Shown here: one piece after another, positions 23,470 to 35,141 of the stretch | Layout: each line of letters starts with the position of its first letter | Position numbering within the stretch: position 1 is the first letter of the stretch | Assembly: GCF_008728515.1 (NCBI RefSeq) | Contig: NC_044985.1 | Location: 79,026,155 to 79,090,154 of the forward strand | Direction: 5' to 3' | DNA: 64,000 bases | From: Papio anubis | Lineage: Eukaryota > Chordata > Mammalia > Primates > Cercopithecidae | Made by a program: the position numbers and the translations under genes | The notes under the pieces: generated by a model | What the model was told of the DNA's origin: nothing | Databases searched by the model: none | The model's input: the letters and a program-made list of their open reading frames with translations, nothing else

Positions 23470-23680
23470 TGGTAGAGCAGAGTTAGTAAGACCTGCATTT
23501 GATTCTGACTTGAGCAGTTGCTACCTCTGAGACCTTGGGCATATCATTTCATCTGTATGGGTCTTAGTTTTGGCATATATAAACAAATGCACCTCTGGGT
23601 TCTGAGGATTAACAAGAAAAAATAAACAAAACACCTGACAAATATAGTGAACTCAATAAATACCATGTCCCTTCTACTCT
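23470..23680 (+). mobile_element. MIR SINE, sense
   Basis: 'cctgcatttgattctgactt', 'gagaccttgggcatatcatt' and 'actcaataaataccatgtc' match MIR. Third of the cluster. Confidence 0.78.
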
Positions 23681-23699
23681 CTTTCAATGTCATAGAGCA

Positions 23700-23905
23700 A
23701 TGCCCTATTTCCACTCACTTAGCTTTTCTACCTAAACTTGTCAGCTTCTGACATAGTACATACTGATTTGTTTCTCTATTTTGTTTATTTTCTGTCACAG
23801 GTAAACCCCTTAAGAGCCAGAGCTTGTCTTTTTCTTTACTGCTGTATTCCTAACACCTAGAACACTATCTAGATAATAGTGTTCAGTAAATATTTATTGA
23901 AGGAT
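23700..23905 (+). mobile_element. L2 3' end, sense
   Basis: 'ccccttaagagccagagctt', 'tactgctgtattcctaacac' and 'gttcagtaaatatttattga' correspond to the 3' end of L2. Confidence 0.75.
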
Positions 23906-24578
23906 CCATTATTATTATTTACTATTATCATTATTATAATCAGTGTCATGGGCTATATAACTGCAATAACTTAGCACAATATGAGGCAAATGTTCATTAA
24001 GTAGCATTAAAGTGCATAGTATGCTCTCAATCCAGTTTTCTTGAAAATTAATTTTCAGACTACCTATATCAGACTCATTTTTGGTACCCATTACATCAGA
24101 ATTGCCAAATCAAGAGAGAGGTATTCCAAGAATTTAACCTTTAAATATATTTTGCCTTTTCTTCCTTTTGTTTTCTTATAATCCAGAGTCTTGTTTACCA
24201 ACCATTTAAACCTTCTACTCCTTAAAGTAGTATAAAATGTTGTTATATTTGGACGAGGAGAAGATAAGGCTAAGGAGAAGATAAATTTTAAATTCAAAGG
24301 TTGACTCTGAAATTAATTTTATTTTCTTAACTATGTGCACATGGATTAAAGCCAGAAAAAAATATTTATATCCCAGTTGCCACATATTTGAAGTCCAAAT
24401 ATTTTATCTGGCCCAGAACATTTGTCATAATTTTTATGAAATGATTTTTCTAATTTTTGTTCTCCCTTCACTGTTTATAAGACAACCTTGGATAATATGA
24501 ATTCATTAGAGTTTAACATTTGTGGTCAGCTAACAAGCTACCATTCAAAATATATCTAGGAAACCAACCATATGTTAC
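23906..24578. other. No recognised feature
   Basis: Begins with a degenerate ATT-triplet run (about 23909-23940). Then unique-looking sequence; the 68-codon minus frame at 24091-24297 is unmatched. Confidence 0.45.
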
Positions 24579-24597
24579 AAAGAAAGATAAACTTTCA

Positions 24598-24897
24598 GGC
24601 CACGCATGATGACTCATGCCTGTAATCCCAGCACTTTGGGAGGCCGGGGTGGGTGCATCACTTGAGCTCAGGAGTTTGAGACCAGCCTGGGCAACATGGT
24701 AAAACCCCATATTTACAAAAAACACAAAAATTAGCTGGGTGTGGTGGCATGCACATGCACATCCAAATAGCTGTAGTCCCAGCTATTTGGAAGGCTGAGG
24801 TGGGAGGATCGCTTGAGCCCAGAAGACATTGCAGTGAGCAGAGATCTCACTACACTCCAGCCTAGGTGAGAGAGTGAGACCCTTTCTCAAACAAAAG
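24598..24897 (+). mobile_element. Alu (old), sense, with 19-bp target duplication
   Basis: Full-length Alu flanked by a 19-bp direct repeat (24579-24597 and 24898-24916). A small internal duplication sits around 24750-24780 ('catgcacatgcacat'). Confidence 0.95.
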
Positions 24898-24916
24898 AAA
24901 GAAAGATAAACTTTCA

Positions 24917-26569
24917 CAATCAGAAAATAGAAAATACAGCATTCAAGCAACTGCCTCATTCTCATCCTAAATTATTTCACTGCACTGTGGACCTACACTA
25001 GGTTAAATATGGTTACAGTTTCAAAACTGCAGCAGCAGTCAAGGCCACCCAGCTACTCCAGAGTTCAGCGTCAGCAGGAAGGGTATTCAAAGCCACTCGA
25101 ACACTAGGTCTTTGGCACTAAGTACAGTGTCAGTGTAACCTCCAGTTCTTATATGTTCTGAAAGTCAGAATTTGGAAATGCTTATCTTTATGGAGATTAT
25201 ATAATTTACTCAACTAAATCTTAAGCACAAATAGTTTTATACTCTGATCTACCTTTTGTCTACCTGCTCTTAAAGCTGGGCAGAGGGATGAGTGAAGAGA
25301 TCATGGGAACAAGTAGCCCCAAATATTAATAACACCTGGAAAAGGAACTACAGTAAGGGGAGTAGGGGGTGGTCAAGGGAAGCCCCTGCCTGACTGCTTA
25401 GCCAGTGTTTCTTCACTTTCCCTCACTGACCATAATCTTGAGGCAACACAGAAGTGAAAATCTGCAAACGATGCTGTTATATTGGAAGTTATTTCTCTAA
25501 CATCAATACTTCAGGTATATCAAAAGGAATCAGCAAATGCCTTTCACAAATGGTAAAGAAAGGAGGCATCCAGAGGCAGATGATGAAACAGATGCTTAGT
25601 CATGCCTGTGAGACAGCTGGGTGAAACATGAAGACGTCACTACTAGATGGTAAATTTTTTATTAGGACACATATATTAGAAGCCAGAATCTCTTTAAGAA
25701 AATGGGATATAGGACAATCAATATTCTACTCTGAAAAAGAAAAGACAACAACAACAACAACCTGTTCCTATGAAAGAATCATTAACTGTAACAGAACAAC
25801 AGCTCTGTGACAAAGATCAAGATTTCATATCCACAGTAATGCACACACTTTCATGGTGTTCTCTGCAGCCTAAATTGTCTTTGTTCCAGTTGCTATTACT
25901 TAAATAAAGTGGTCATGGTCTCCCTCTCTCAGAAGCCACTTAGAAGCCTGCAACACTATCTTCAGCAGTCTGCCTCACCACTCCCAGAGGCAGCAAATGC
26001 CTAAACTAGGAGGATTACAGCAGCCTTTAATCTCTCTAATGACAGCACTTAGACCCTAATTGTCCAGGCAAGTTATGCTACAACTGTGGGAGCAAAGGCT
26101 CCTTTTGGTCTCTTTCCTCCCAGTGTTTTCCTCAAACCAAACTGAAAGAGGAGAGCATAGCAGTTATGCAAGGTGGACTTGCCCTGAAACAGAATAATGC
26201 CTTTCTGGGGCCATGACTGCCTTAAGGATACTTGATCACAGAATGGGAACAATTTTCTAAGTCCTGCAATTTAATCAAGCCTCGTTAACCACTATATAAC
26301 TGTCACCTGGCCACTGGTAACTACAACTCTTAAAATCTAGTCTTTTAAACATGCAGAACAAACATTTTTATCTAAATATGTTCTTTAAAAATATAGAGCC
26401 ATAGTTTTCATAAGAGACAGGACCAGCATAAAGACAAAAAAAAAAAGAAAAACATAAAGTACCATGTTTTTCAAGAAAAAACAATAATAAGGTCTGTTCC
26501 ATTACATGTACAGACAAAGTGAAATTAATCAGAAAGAGAAATATCCCTGTGGGCGAGGGTGCTTGTAAG
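24917..26569. other. No recognised gene or interspersed repeat; small (AAC)n
   Basis: Unique-looking 1.65 kb with somewhat higher GC than neighbours near 25250-25400 and 25960-26250. An (AAC)n run is at about 25744-25762. No long frame. Confidence 0.45.
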
Positions 26570-26695
26570 AGAATCTATAGTAACAAATTTCTTCTCCCCA
26601 TTTCACAGATGAGTAAAATGAGATTACACAATTTGTTCAAGGTCACATATCCTGTAGGTAAGGATTCAAATCCAAGGACTTGATTTCAAATTTCA
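26570..26695 (+). mobile_element. MIR fragment, sense
   Basis: 'ccccatttcacagatgagta', 'tgttcaaggtcacatatcct' and 'ggattcaaatccaagg' match the MIR core and 3' part. Confidence 0.8.
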
Positions 26696-26969
26696 GGACT
26701 ATCTCTCCTGAAAATGGTAGGATTTGAACTAACTTTTGAACAAGTAAAGAATTTATAAAAGTTAAGAGATTAACAGGGAAAAGAAAATAAATAGCAAAGC
26801 CACAGAAGTAGACGGGAATGTCTTGGAAGGATAAAATAAGGAGGATGGAACAACTTAAATGGAGGATTTAGCAAGAAATCAATTAGAAAACATGAAAACC
26901 GGAAGAGGACCTCGAGAGAGAAAAACAAAGAAAGTGGTAGTTTAGGGAAACTGATCTGATAGCTGTGTG

Positions 26970-27070
26970 TTCGAAAACAATGTCATTTGTTGAATACCTC
27001 CTATGTTTCAGACAAATATTATTTTACCCAATCTTCACAACTGATTTGGAAATACAAGTACTATTATTAT
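26970..27070 (+). mobile_element. MIR fragment, sense
   Basis: 'tttgttgaatacctcctatg' and 'acccaatcttcacaact' match the MIR 5' half, ending in an ATT-rich run. Confidence 0.65.
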
Positions 27071-27539
27071 TATATTATATTATTAATATGATTTCTCTTT
27101 TCCTGACAGCAAAACTTCTCTGGATATGGAAATCCCATAGTATTTCTCTAAATCTAAGCACAAGGCTGTAATATAACCAACACTCAGATAACAGGAACCA
27201 GTAAAATAGCTTTTGTGTTCATATTTTTCAACCCAACAATGATCTTCAGAAGGAAATTCTAGACAAAAATTATTGCATTTTTAAAATATAGAGCTTAAAA
27301 CATCAAATTATGTGCCATTTTAAAGAACTGTTGTTCACAAATCTACATGTATTTAGTATGCAATCACAAAACTGTGTGAACAAATTGATTTTATAAATAG
27401 AAGCTGATTAAATAGTGTAATTAGCTTGGAGTGGGTAAGTACTTAATGAAGTATCTTATTCTGAGCATACTCTTTGAGGAGAAAAAAAACTAATTGTCAT
27501 AAGAATTGAACCAAATCTTGTTCATGTTAGGTCTTAGAT
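27071..27539. other. No recognised feature
   Basis: AT-rich unique-looking sequence. Confidence 0.45.
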
Positions 27540-27605
27540 CAATTCAATTCAATAAATATTTATAGAAGACCTACTATGCTAAGCATTTTTCAGTCTTCGG
27601 AAGCA
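27540..27605 (-). mobile_element. L2 3'-end relic, antisense
   Basis: 'caattcaataaatatttata' then 'gacctactatgctaagcatt' matches the reverse complement of the L2 tail. Confidence 0.6.
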
Positions 27606-28184
27606 TCAGTCCCTCCAACAGTCCCTCCAACACTGTTTATGTTTTGTACCTTATTGGCTGCCACCCCCTTCCTGTCTTTGCAAAGTGTGTAGACTAGGGT
27701 TTATACCTGGCTTAAGCTGATCCTTAGCTTGCCTTGTAACCTATAACAAATTATGGTCTAGCTCAAAAATAGAAGCTTTATGAATCCCCTGTTGGCCTAT
27801 TTGAACTAAGAGACTGCAGAAAGTTGCTCAATAGTGATGAAAACTGAAAGACCTAGATTATGTAGTCCATCCTAGAACAGTGTGGGCATTTGTGTCACCA
27901 GATTTAGAGGAACTGCTCTGACAGGGAGAATATGAAATAGAAATGAGATAGGCCATGCATCCCCTGAGGGAGAAACCGATGAAAATGCTGTGTTTCTAAT
28001 GTCTTCTCAGTCCTAGTTCCCAGGAGTCTTATACATACTCTATGCCTGTATTTAGATATCACTGGTTGTCTTTACCATAACCTCTGCTGGGTGCTTTTCA
28101 GTGTTTCTCTGTTCCCTTTCTTAGGCAAAATATCCTTGATACCTGCTGAGATTCAGCCTCTGAACTGCATTCCAAGAGTTCAAA
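27606..28184. other. No recognised feature
   Basis: Contains a tiny tandem copy of 'agtccctccaac' near 27609-27632. Otherwise nothing assignable. Confidence 0.45.
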
Positions 28185-28730
28185 GATAACTTGGAGAGTC
28201 CCTACTTTTAAAAATCTTGCAACCAGTTGGATAATAAATGCAGGTACATTTCAAATATAACACAAAACAGACCATATATAAGAGTACAAATACAATAAAA
28301 GAAAAAAGGAAAGAATGTCTGGTTCAAATTAGTTGTATTGAGAAGGCTTCTTGAAGAAGGTAAAATTTTTAGTGGATCTTAAATAATGTTAGAGTTTCAA
28401 AAGTAAGGAAAGGTGGAGAATTACATTCTAGTGCAAGGAAACAGTGTTAGCAAACATGTTCTGAAATTACTTTACTAGGCAGTGCATGTGCAATAAGAGA
28501 ATTTAAGAGGAGATAAACATGGCACATGCCATAGAATTTGGAAATTATTGTATAGCCCATGGAGACTTTTATTTAGAGAAATTATGTTATTAACCTAAGG
28601 CTGTAAAAAACTTAAAATTTAGTATTTAGTATTCACTAGGAGTGGAGGATGTCAAGATGCCAGTTATTAAGCTAACTGATTATAGTAGGCCTGATTCTAG
28701 AAGTATTTAGAAGACCTAAAAGTTATTTTC
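28185..28730 (-). mobile_element. L2-type ancient repeat, antisense
   Basis: Weak similarity to reverse-complemented L2: 'gagaaggcttcttgaagaag' followed by 'agtggatcttaaataatg', then 'acagtgttagcaaacatg' and 'gtatagcccatggag'. Probably a continuation of the relic at 27540. Confidence 0.45.
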
Positions 28731-29096
28731 TGGATTATATGTATAAGCAAGATTCAAGGACATTTAGGACAATGTTCCACAAGTCTCAGTAAAAAGGTTG
28801 GAAAAGGAAGAGGATGTGCCAGGAGGAGAGGAAGGGCAAGGCAGTGCAATATTTAAAGTCTGTGAGAAAATGGAAACTTTGAGAATGGCAGCCAAGGACA
28901 ACAGAATTGAGAAGCATAGTGAAATTAATTAGCCTTAAGGTTCCAAAGGAATTCAGTTGTAAAGTAATTGCAGTGGTTTGCATTTATAGCAGAGGAACGA
29001 TTTTGGAACCCACAAAAATTATCAATGTATCAGGGTGACTCAGTTTGGTTAGTGAGTAATCAGACCCATGAAAAGCAAATGACTGCACTGGCTATT
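28731..29096. other. No recognised feature
   Basis: Unique-looking; the 65-codon minus frame at 28786-28983 is unmatched. Confidence 0.45.
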
Positions 29097-29107
29097 TAGA
29101 ACTCACT

Positions 29108-29406
29108 GGCCGGGCGCGGTGGCTCATGCCTGTAATCCCAGCACTTTGGGAGGCGGAGGCGGGCAGATCACGAGGTCAGGAGATCGAGACCATCCTGGCT
29201 AACACGGTGAAACCTTGTCTCTACTAAAAAATACAAAAAATTAGCCGGGCATGGCGGCAGGCACCTGTAGTCCCAGTTACTCGGGAGACTGAGGCAGAAC
29301 AATGTCGTGAACCCGGGACGCAGAGCTTGCAGTGAGCCGAGATCGTGCCACTGCACTCCAGCCAGGGCGACAGAGTGAGGCTCTGTCTCAAAAATAAATA
29401 TAAATA
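29108..29406 (+). mobile_element. AluY-type, sense, with 10-bp target duplication
   Basis: Near-consensus young Alu ('ggccgggcgcggtggctcat'). Flanked by 'tagaactcac' at 29097-29106 and 29407-29416. The 144-codon minus frame over this region is translated Alu. Confidence 0.95.
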
Positions 29407-29416
29407 TAGAACTCAC

Positions 29417-30369
29417 CGTAGCTATATTTACTGATCCTGGGAAAATCCCTGCACAACCTAACTCCTTTGAAGGGTATGAAAACCATACTATAATAAATAC
29501 GAGACATTTATATTTCTGAAAAGGCAATAATGCCTTTAAAGTGAAAAGTCTTATTCTTTTTCCCCTTAGTAGACCATGAGAAATTTTATAAAAGAATTGC
29601 ATATACTCTACAGTCTAAAATTTAAAATATCAACCTAGATATCATATTATTTATGAAGCAATCACTGGAAATCACTTGACCTCTTTCTGCCTTTTCCAAG
29701 TGGCTTGAACAATCTCTTGGTACATGGTAGTGCTTAACTTACTTAGAAATTATTCAACAAAGTATATTTATATGCTCTAGGCTATGAGGAGTCAGGCATT
29801 GATAAAGGAGTTAGCCATTAAAAGATACATTCCTTTATTGCTTCCTCATTCATTATTTTGTTATTAGATAAAATAGTAATCTCCTACAAAACAATCCTAT
29901 GTATGAACTGAAGCATTGTTTTCTTTCAGGGGTGGAGGATGAGAGGAAGACTTGATATTTTACATTATTTGGAAAACTATGTTCACTAATTGAAAAAATT
30001 TGAACTAATATATAATGTAGATTTTTAAGAATTTGATGATCCAAGAGTATTGAATAGCCTGGGTATTTAAAATAAAAATAATGAATCAAAATAGGGAAAG
30101 AAACCCCAATCATAACAAAATTAAGGAATGGTAAAAGTCCCATACTATGAAAAATACCTGCCTACTAATCAAATAGCTTTAGCTGACTATAAATATCACA
30201 AAGTACCATATTATCTTATATGAGAGTTATATGAACATTCTGCCTGTGTTACACTTAGAAAACTGGGATGAGAAAAAGAGACTGTGAGTATTGACCATGG
30301 GCAAAGTAGAAAGCACAGTGTCAGTGGGCATACAAGTAACTTGATACAGTTGAGGAGATATCAGTTTTT
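29417..30369. other. No recognised feature
   Basis: AT-rich; the 96-codon minus frame at 29853-30143 has no recognisable domain. Confidence 0.45.
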
Positions 30370-30575
30370 GAATCAGAGCTAAGCTACAAACTTCCCTTCT
30401 TGTTAGCTGCATAAAATTCAAGAAATTACTTAATCTCTCAAGTTTCCATTTCTACTTATGTAAAGTCAAGACTAGGAGTACTAATATCTATCTCACAGTG
30501 TTACTTTAAAGATCATATGAAATAGATACTGTTGAAAATTCCTAGTATAGAGTGAGTACTCAAACATATTCGTTC
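30370..30575 (+). mobile_element. MIR SINE, sense
   Basis: 'aattacttaatctctcaagt', 'actaatatctatctcacagt' and 'gagtgagtactcaaacata' follow MIR 3'-half order. Confidence 0.7.
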
Positions 30576-30726
30576 CCAATGTCTTACATCTACTGCATCG
30601 TCACTTGGCCTTCTAGGGTCAGGCCTACATTAATCACCCTATAGAACTAGGTAATTTTAACTATGGAGAATCAAGTCAAAAATTGTATATTTTCCACAAG
30701 CCCTCCTTAAAGTTTATGATATGAAG

Positions 30727-32295
30727 TGGGCAGAGCAAGATCCATTCAGCATTGGTGGATGCTGAATGGAAGCATCCACCAATCATCCTCCCCACACAAA
30801 CACCAAATTTAACAACTATCTACACCAAAAAAGCACCTTCATGAGAACCAAAAAGCAGGTGAGCAATCATAGTACCCGGTTTTAACTTTGTATCGCTGTA
30901 AGAGGCACTTTAAGAGCATAAGAAAGACAGTCTTGAATTGCCAATACCAGGAGCAGTCATGTGGTACAGAGAGAGAATCTGCATTTGGAGGAGGAAGTGC
31001 ACAGCAATTGTGGGACTGCACTGGAAGTCTGTGCTACCAACGCTGGACAGAACTCAGCTGGTGTCCATGGAGCGAACGTTGATACCGACCCTAGCCAGAG
31101 GGAAATCACCCAGCCCAGCAGTTGGAACTCAAGTTTTAGCAAGACTCACCCCCATGGGCTAAAGGGCTCTGGAGATCTAAATAAACTTCAAAGGCTGTCT
31201 AGACCACAAGGACTACAACTCCTGTGCAATTCATAGTGCTGTGCTGGGTTTGGAGCGGTGGACTTGGAGGGCAGAGGACCTAGTGAGACATCAGCCAGGG
31301 AGGCTAAGGGAGTGCATATGCCACCCCTCCCCCAACTCCATGCAGTGCAGCTCACAGCTCCCAAAGAGATCCTTCCTTCCACTTAAGGAGAGGAGAGGAA
31401 AAAGGAAAAAGGACTTTGTCTTACAACTTGGATGCTTGGTCAGCCACAGTAGGATAGGGTCCTGAGGCCCCCATTTCAGGTCCTGCTCCCGGGGAACATT
31501 TTTAGACCCACTCTGGGCCAGAAGGGAACCTGCTGCTTTGAAGGGAAGGACCCAGGCCTGGCAGGATTCATCCCCCTCTAACTAAAGAGTTTTTAGCCCT
31601 AAATAATCAGCAGCAGTAACCAGGTACTATTACCAGGTAGTAATACATGCAATGGGCCTTTACTGAGACTCTGAGATGTCCTGGCTTCAGGTGTGACTCA
31701 GCACATTTACAGTGGTGATGCCTACAAGGAGAGACCCCTTGTGCCCAAGAAAAGCAGAGAGAAGAGTAGAGGGGACTTTGTCTTGAGCTTACATACCAGC
31801 TCAGCCACAGTGGAAAAGAGCACTGAGTGGGTTCTTGGGGTCCCCAACTGCAGGTCTTGACTCTTGGATGGCATCTCGGGACCTACCCTCAGCCAGAAGG
31901 GAACCCACTGCCCTAATGAGTGAATCCCAGGTTTGGCAGCACTCACTGCAAGCTGCTGAAAGAGCCTTTGGGCCTTAAGTGAACACTGGTGGTACTCTGG
32001 CAGTACTCCCCATGGGCCTGCAGTGGTGGTGGATACAGGGAGAGACTCCTCTGCCTGGGGAAAGGGGAGGAAAGAGTAGGAAGGACTTTGTCTCCTGGTT
32101 TTGGCACCAGCTCAGCTGCAGTAGAATAGATCACAAGATACGTTTCTAAAGTTTCCGACTCCAGACCCTGGCTACTGGACAGCATCTCTGAACCCACCTA
32201 GAGCCCAGGGGAACATGCCACCCTTAACAGAAGGATACAAGCCTGGCTGGCCTCACCACCTACTGATTGGAGAGCCCTAGAGCCTTGAGCTAAAC
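30727..32295 (+). mobile_element. L1 5' UTR (L1MA/L1PB-type) with repeated units
   Basis: Contains repeated 5' UTR units in which 'ggactttgtct' recurs at about 31411, 31768 and 32083, each followed by 'cagctcagcc' or 'ggtcagccac' and 'gccagaagggaacc'-type text. Unit spacing is about 315-360 bp. This region once held the element's sense promoter. Confidence 0.82.
30741..30783. repeat. Two overlapping perfect inverted repeats
   Basis: Arms 'tccattcagcat' (30741-30752) and its complement (30759-30770), and arms 'attggtggatgc' (30751-30762) and its complement (30772-30783). All arms are 12-bp perfect matches, and together they form a compact complex hairpin. Confidence 0.93.
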
Positions 32296-32352
32296 TAAAA
32301 ATAGAGCTACCATATGATCCAGCAATCTCACTGCTAGAAATATACGCAAAAG

Positions 32353-32680
32353 TGCAGGGCGCGGTGGCTCAAGCCTGTAATCCCAGCACTTTGGGAGGCT
32401 GAGACCGGCGGATTACGAGGTCAGGAGACCGAGACCATCCTGGTTAACATGGTGAAACCCCGCCTCTACTAAAAATACAAAAAAACTAGCCGGGCTTAGG
32501 TGGCTGGAAACAGTCCCAGCTACTCTTGGGAGGCTGAGGCAGGAGAATGGTGTAAACCCGAGGCAGAGCTTGCAGTGAACTGACCTGGGCCACTGCACCT
32601 GTAGCCTGGGCGACAGAGAGCAAGACTCCATCTCAAAAAAAAAAAAAACAAAAAAAAACAAAAAAAAAAACAGAAGAAGA
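32353..32680 (+). mobile_element. AluY/AluYR-like, sense, with 17-bp target duplication
   Basis: Carries 'ggtggctcaagcctgtaat' and 'aaaaaactagccgggct', changes also seen in the AluYR-type copy at 38618. Target duplication 32336-32352 and 32681-32697 (two differences). Several short insertions lie between 32495 and 32610. Confidence 0.9.
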
Positions 32681-33484
32681 AGAAATACACCCAAAAGAAA
32701 GGAAATCAGTATATTGAAGAGATATCTGCATTCCCATGTTTATTGCAGCACTATTCACAATAGCCAAGATTTGGAAGCAACCCAGGTGTCCATCAGCAGA
32801 CAAATGGATAAAGAAAATGTGGTACCTATACTTATGGCAATTTCAGCCATAAAAATGAATGAGATCCTGTCATTTGCAACAACATGAATGGAACTGAGGG
32901 ATATTATGTTAAGTGAAGTAAGCCAGGCAGAGGAAGACAAGCTTCATATGGTCTCACTTATTTGTGGAAGCTAAAAATTAAAAACATTGAACTCATGCAG
33001 ATAGAAAGTAGAACAACGGTCACCACAGACTGGGAATTGTAACCATCATGGGGGGCAGTGGGGGGATAGTTAATGGGCACAAAAAAATTGAATGAGTGAG
33101 ATCTAGTATTTGATAGCACAACAAGGTGACTAGAGTCAATAATAATTAAATTGTACATTTTTAAATAGCTAAAAGAGTATAACTACATTGTTTGTAACAT
33201 AAAGTATAAATGCTTAAGGCAATGGATACCTCATTTATCCTGATGTGATTATTACAAATCCTATGCCTGCATCAAAATAGCCTACATGCACTATAAATAT
33301 ATACATCTGCTATAGACCCACAAAAATTAGAGATAAATTTTTTTAAATGAACTGTGATATGCAGCTACTTTGGGGCTACTTTAGATAATCAATAATGAGT
33401 TGACATTTGCAGTAGTTCAAAAGTAAGGGAAAATGATAAATAATTGTTTTTTATTGTTTTTAATTATTTAAAATCCAAGAGGTA

Positions 33485-33635
33485 TGGGGGGAGGGGAGCG
33501 GGATAGCGTTAGAAGATATACCTAATGTAAATGACAAGTTAATGGGTGCAGCATACCAACATGGCACATGTATACATATGTAACAAACCAGCACGCTGTG
33601 CACATGTACCCTAGAACTTAAAGTATAATTTTAAA
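33485..33635 (+). mobile_element. Short 5'-truncated L1PA-type 3' UTR, 15-bp target duplication
   Basis: Contains 'ggcacatgtatacatatgta' and 'catgtaccctagaacttaaa', the 3' UTR end of young L1. Flanked by 'aaaatccaagaggta' at 33470-33484 and 33636-33650, an exact match. Only about 150 bp inserted. Confidence 0.93.
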
Positions 33636-33818
33636 AAAATCCAAGAGGTAGCTTTATTTTAGAGATGACTAAAATTAAATTGCTTTACAATATTCTTTTT
33701 TTTTGGGAGGGTGCGCCCCTGCCTGCTTTACTATATTCTATAGAAGAAAAAGATGTGTACATTAAACTCCAACTACTTGGATAAATCCCATTTATATTTG
33801 TCCAAAATAAGAGAAATG

Positions 33819-34128
33819 GGCCGGGAGCGGTGGCTCACGCCTGTAATCCCAGCACTCTGGGAGGCCGAGGAGGGTGGATCACCTGAGGTCAGGAGTTCCA
33901 GACCTGCCTGGCCAGCACAGTGAAACCCCATCTCTACTAAAAATACAAAAATTAGCCAGGAATGGTGGCATCTGCCTGTAATCCCAGCTGCTCGGGAGGC
34001 TGAGGTAAGAGAATCACTTGACCCTGGGAGGCAGAGGTTGCAGTGAGCCAAGATCATACCACTGCACTCCAGCCTGGGAGACAGAGGGAGACTCTGCCTC
34101 AAAAAAAAAGAAAAAAAAGGAAAAAGAA
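33819..34128 (+). mobile_element. AluS-type, sense
   Basis: Full-length Alu with an A/G-rich tail. The 109-codon minus frame at 33773-34102 is translated Alu. Confidence 0.93.
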
Positions 34129-35085
34129 AAATGGTCAGAAAATTCCGTACATGCCTTTTTATACCTTACACTAAAAATAAAGATTATTTAAAAGTGAGAT
34201 ACCACAACCTAACGACGTTAGGCTATGAGAAGAGCACTTACCTATAAACTCCTCCAGGTCACCCTTAATATATTTTTTTGGTTGTGGTTAATTTCAAAGA
34301 TATATCTCTTTTTTGTTTTTTTTTGTTTTTTTTTTTTACCATACTCTCAAAAACTGAAAGTAATTGAAAGGATGTTTTTATGTATGAAACACCCTGGAGA
34401 CACCTATCAGTTATGTAATTGGTCATCACATCTTGTCAACTATGGCAAACATTCTAAGTGGCAACCCAGCCAGGTGTTTGCAAAGCACATGGTATTCACA
34501 ATTAGAAATAAAATTGTCTTGCTTCAAATTCTTATTAATGTATTATCAAGCTTTATTCTGCAAAATTGTTACATTTTATGTCAACAAAACTGATAATATT
34601 TTTTAATAAGTTGGAGTCACCATCCTCCCCCACAATCTGGAAGTTGTTTCTTAAAAACTTTATGATTTTGGAAGACTTGTAAAGTCTTACAACAAAATTG
34701 TCCCTTCGTCAATATAATATCAATGGTTTTTAAATGTTTTCATTCATCCTTTGAGAATTCTTCAAGCTCTATAATTGTGTAATGGGAAAATTATATAATT
34801 TGGGGATTTCAAGTGCATATGGACATTTGGCTTAGATTTGAGTAAGAATCAACCATAGTAAATCCAAAATGGCCTCATTGAGTCCTATTATTTCCAATTA
34901 GTTTCATTCTTCCAGGACAACAAGCTGTATGCATGGACATCAGCAGCAGTTTACATATGCAAAAGAGACAAGAATGGGATAAGGGAGCACTTCAAATTAC
35001 TACCAGAAAAAAATATTTCTCAAGTGTGTCCTGGTTAATAGAGAAATAATTTGCCCAAAATTATAAACAAGACATTGTTTATAAT
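34129..35085. other. No recognised gene or repeat
   Basis: A T/G-rich run is at about 34306-34336. The 122-codon plus frame at 34225-34593 includes that run and shows no domain. Otherwise unassigned. Confidence 0.45.
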
Positions 35086-35141
35086 GATGGTGCCACTGCG
35101 CTCCAGCCTGGGCGACAGAGAGAGAGACCTCATCTCGAAAA
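35086..35141 (+). mobile_element. Alu 3'-terminal fragment, sense
   Basis: Only the last about 45 bases of an Alu ('tgccactgcgctccagcctg') plus a short A-rich tail; a strongly 5'-truncated copy. Confidence 0.82.

Larger units (their letters stand above)
30727..33353 (+). mobile_element. Internally deleted L1: 5' UTR fused to 3' end
   Basis: L1 5' UTR text (30727 to about 32295) passes directly into the last part of ORF2 and the 3' UTR (about 32296-33353), so ORF1 and most of ORF2 are absent. An imperfect direct repeat flanks the whole ('atgatatgaag' 30716-30726; 'gtgatatgcag' 33354-33364; 9 of 11 match), consistent with one insertion. An AluYR-like element is nested at 32353-32680. No protein is encoded; the 60-90-codon frames here are chance frames in a GC-richer UTR. 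Confidence 0.82.

Noticed and set aside
29168..29602. 144-codon minus-strand frame
   Set aside because: It is a translation of the AluY at 29108-29406 plus flank; the text is the usual antisense Alu peptide.
30888..32197. Cluster of 60-90-codon frames on both strands
   Set aside because: They fall in a GC-richer L1 5' UTR, which has few stops by composition and overlapping frames on both strands.
33773..34102. 109-codon minus-strand frame
   Set aside because: Translated Alu, same peptide family as many other frames here.
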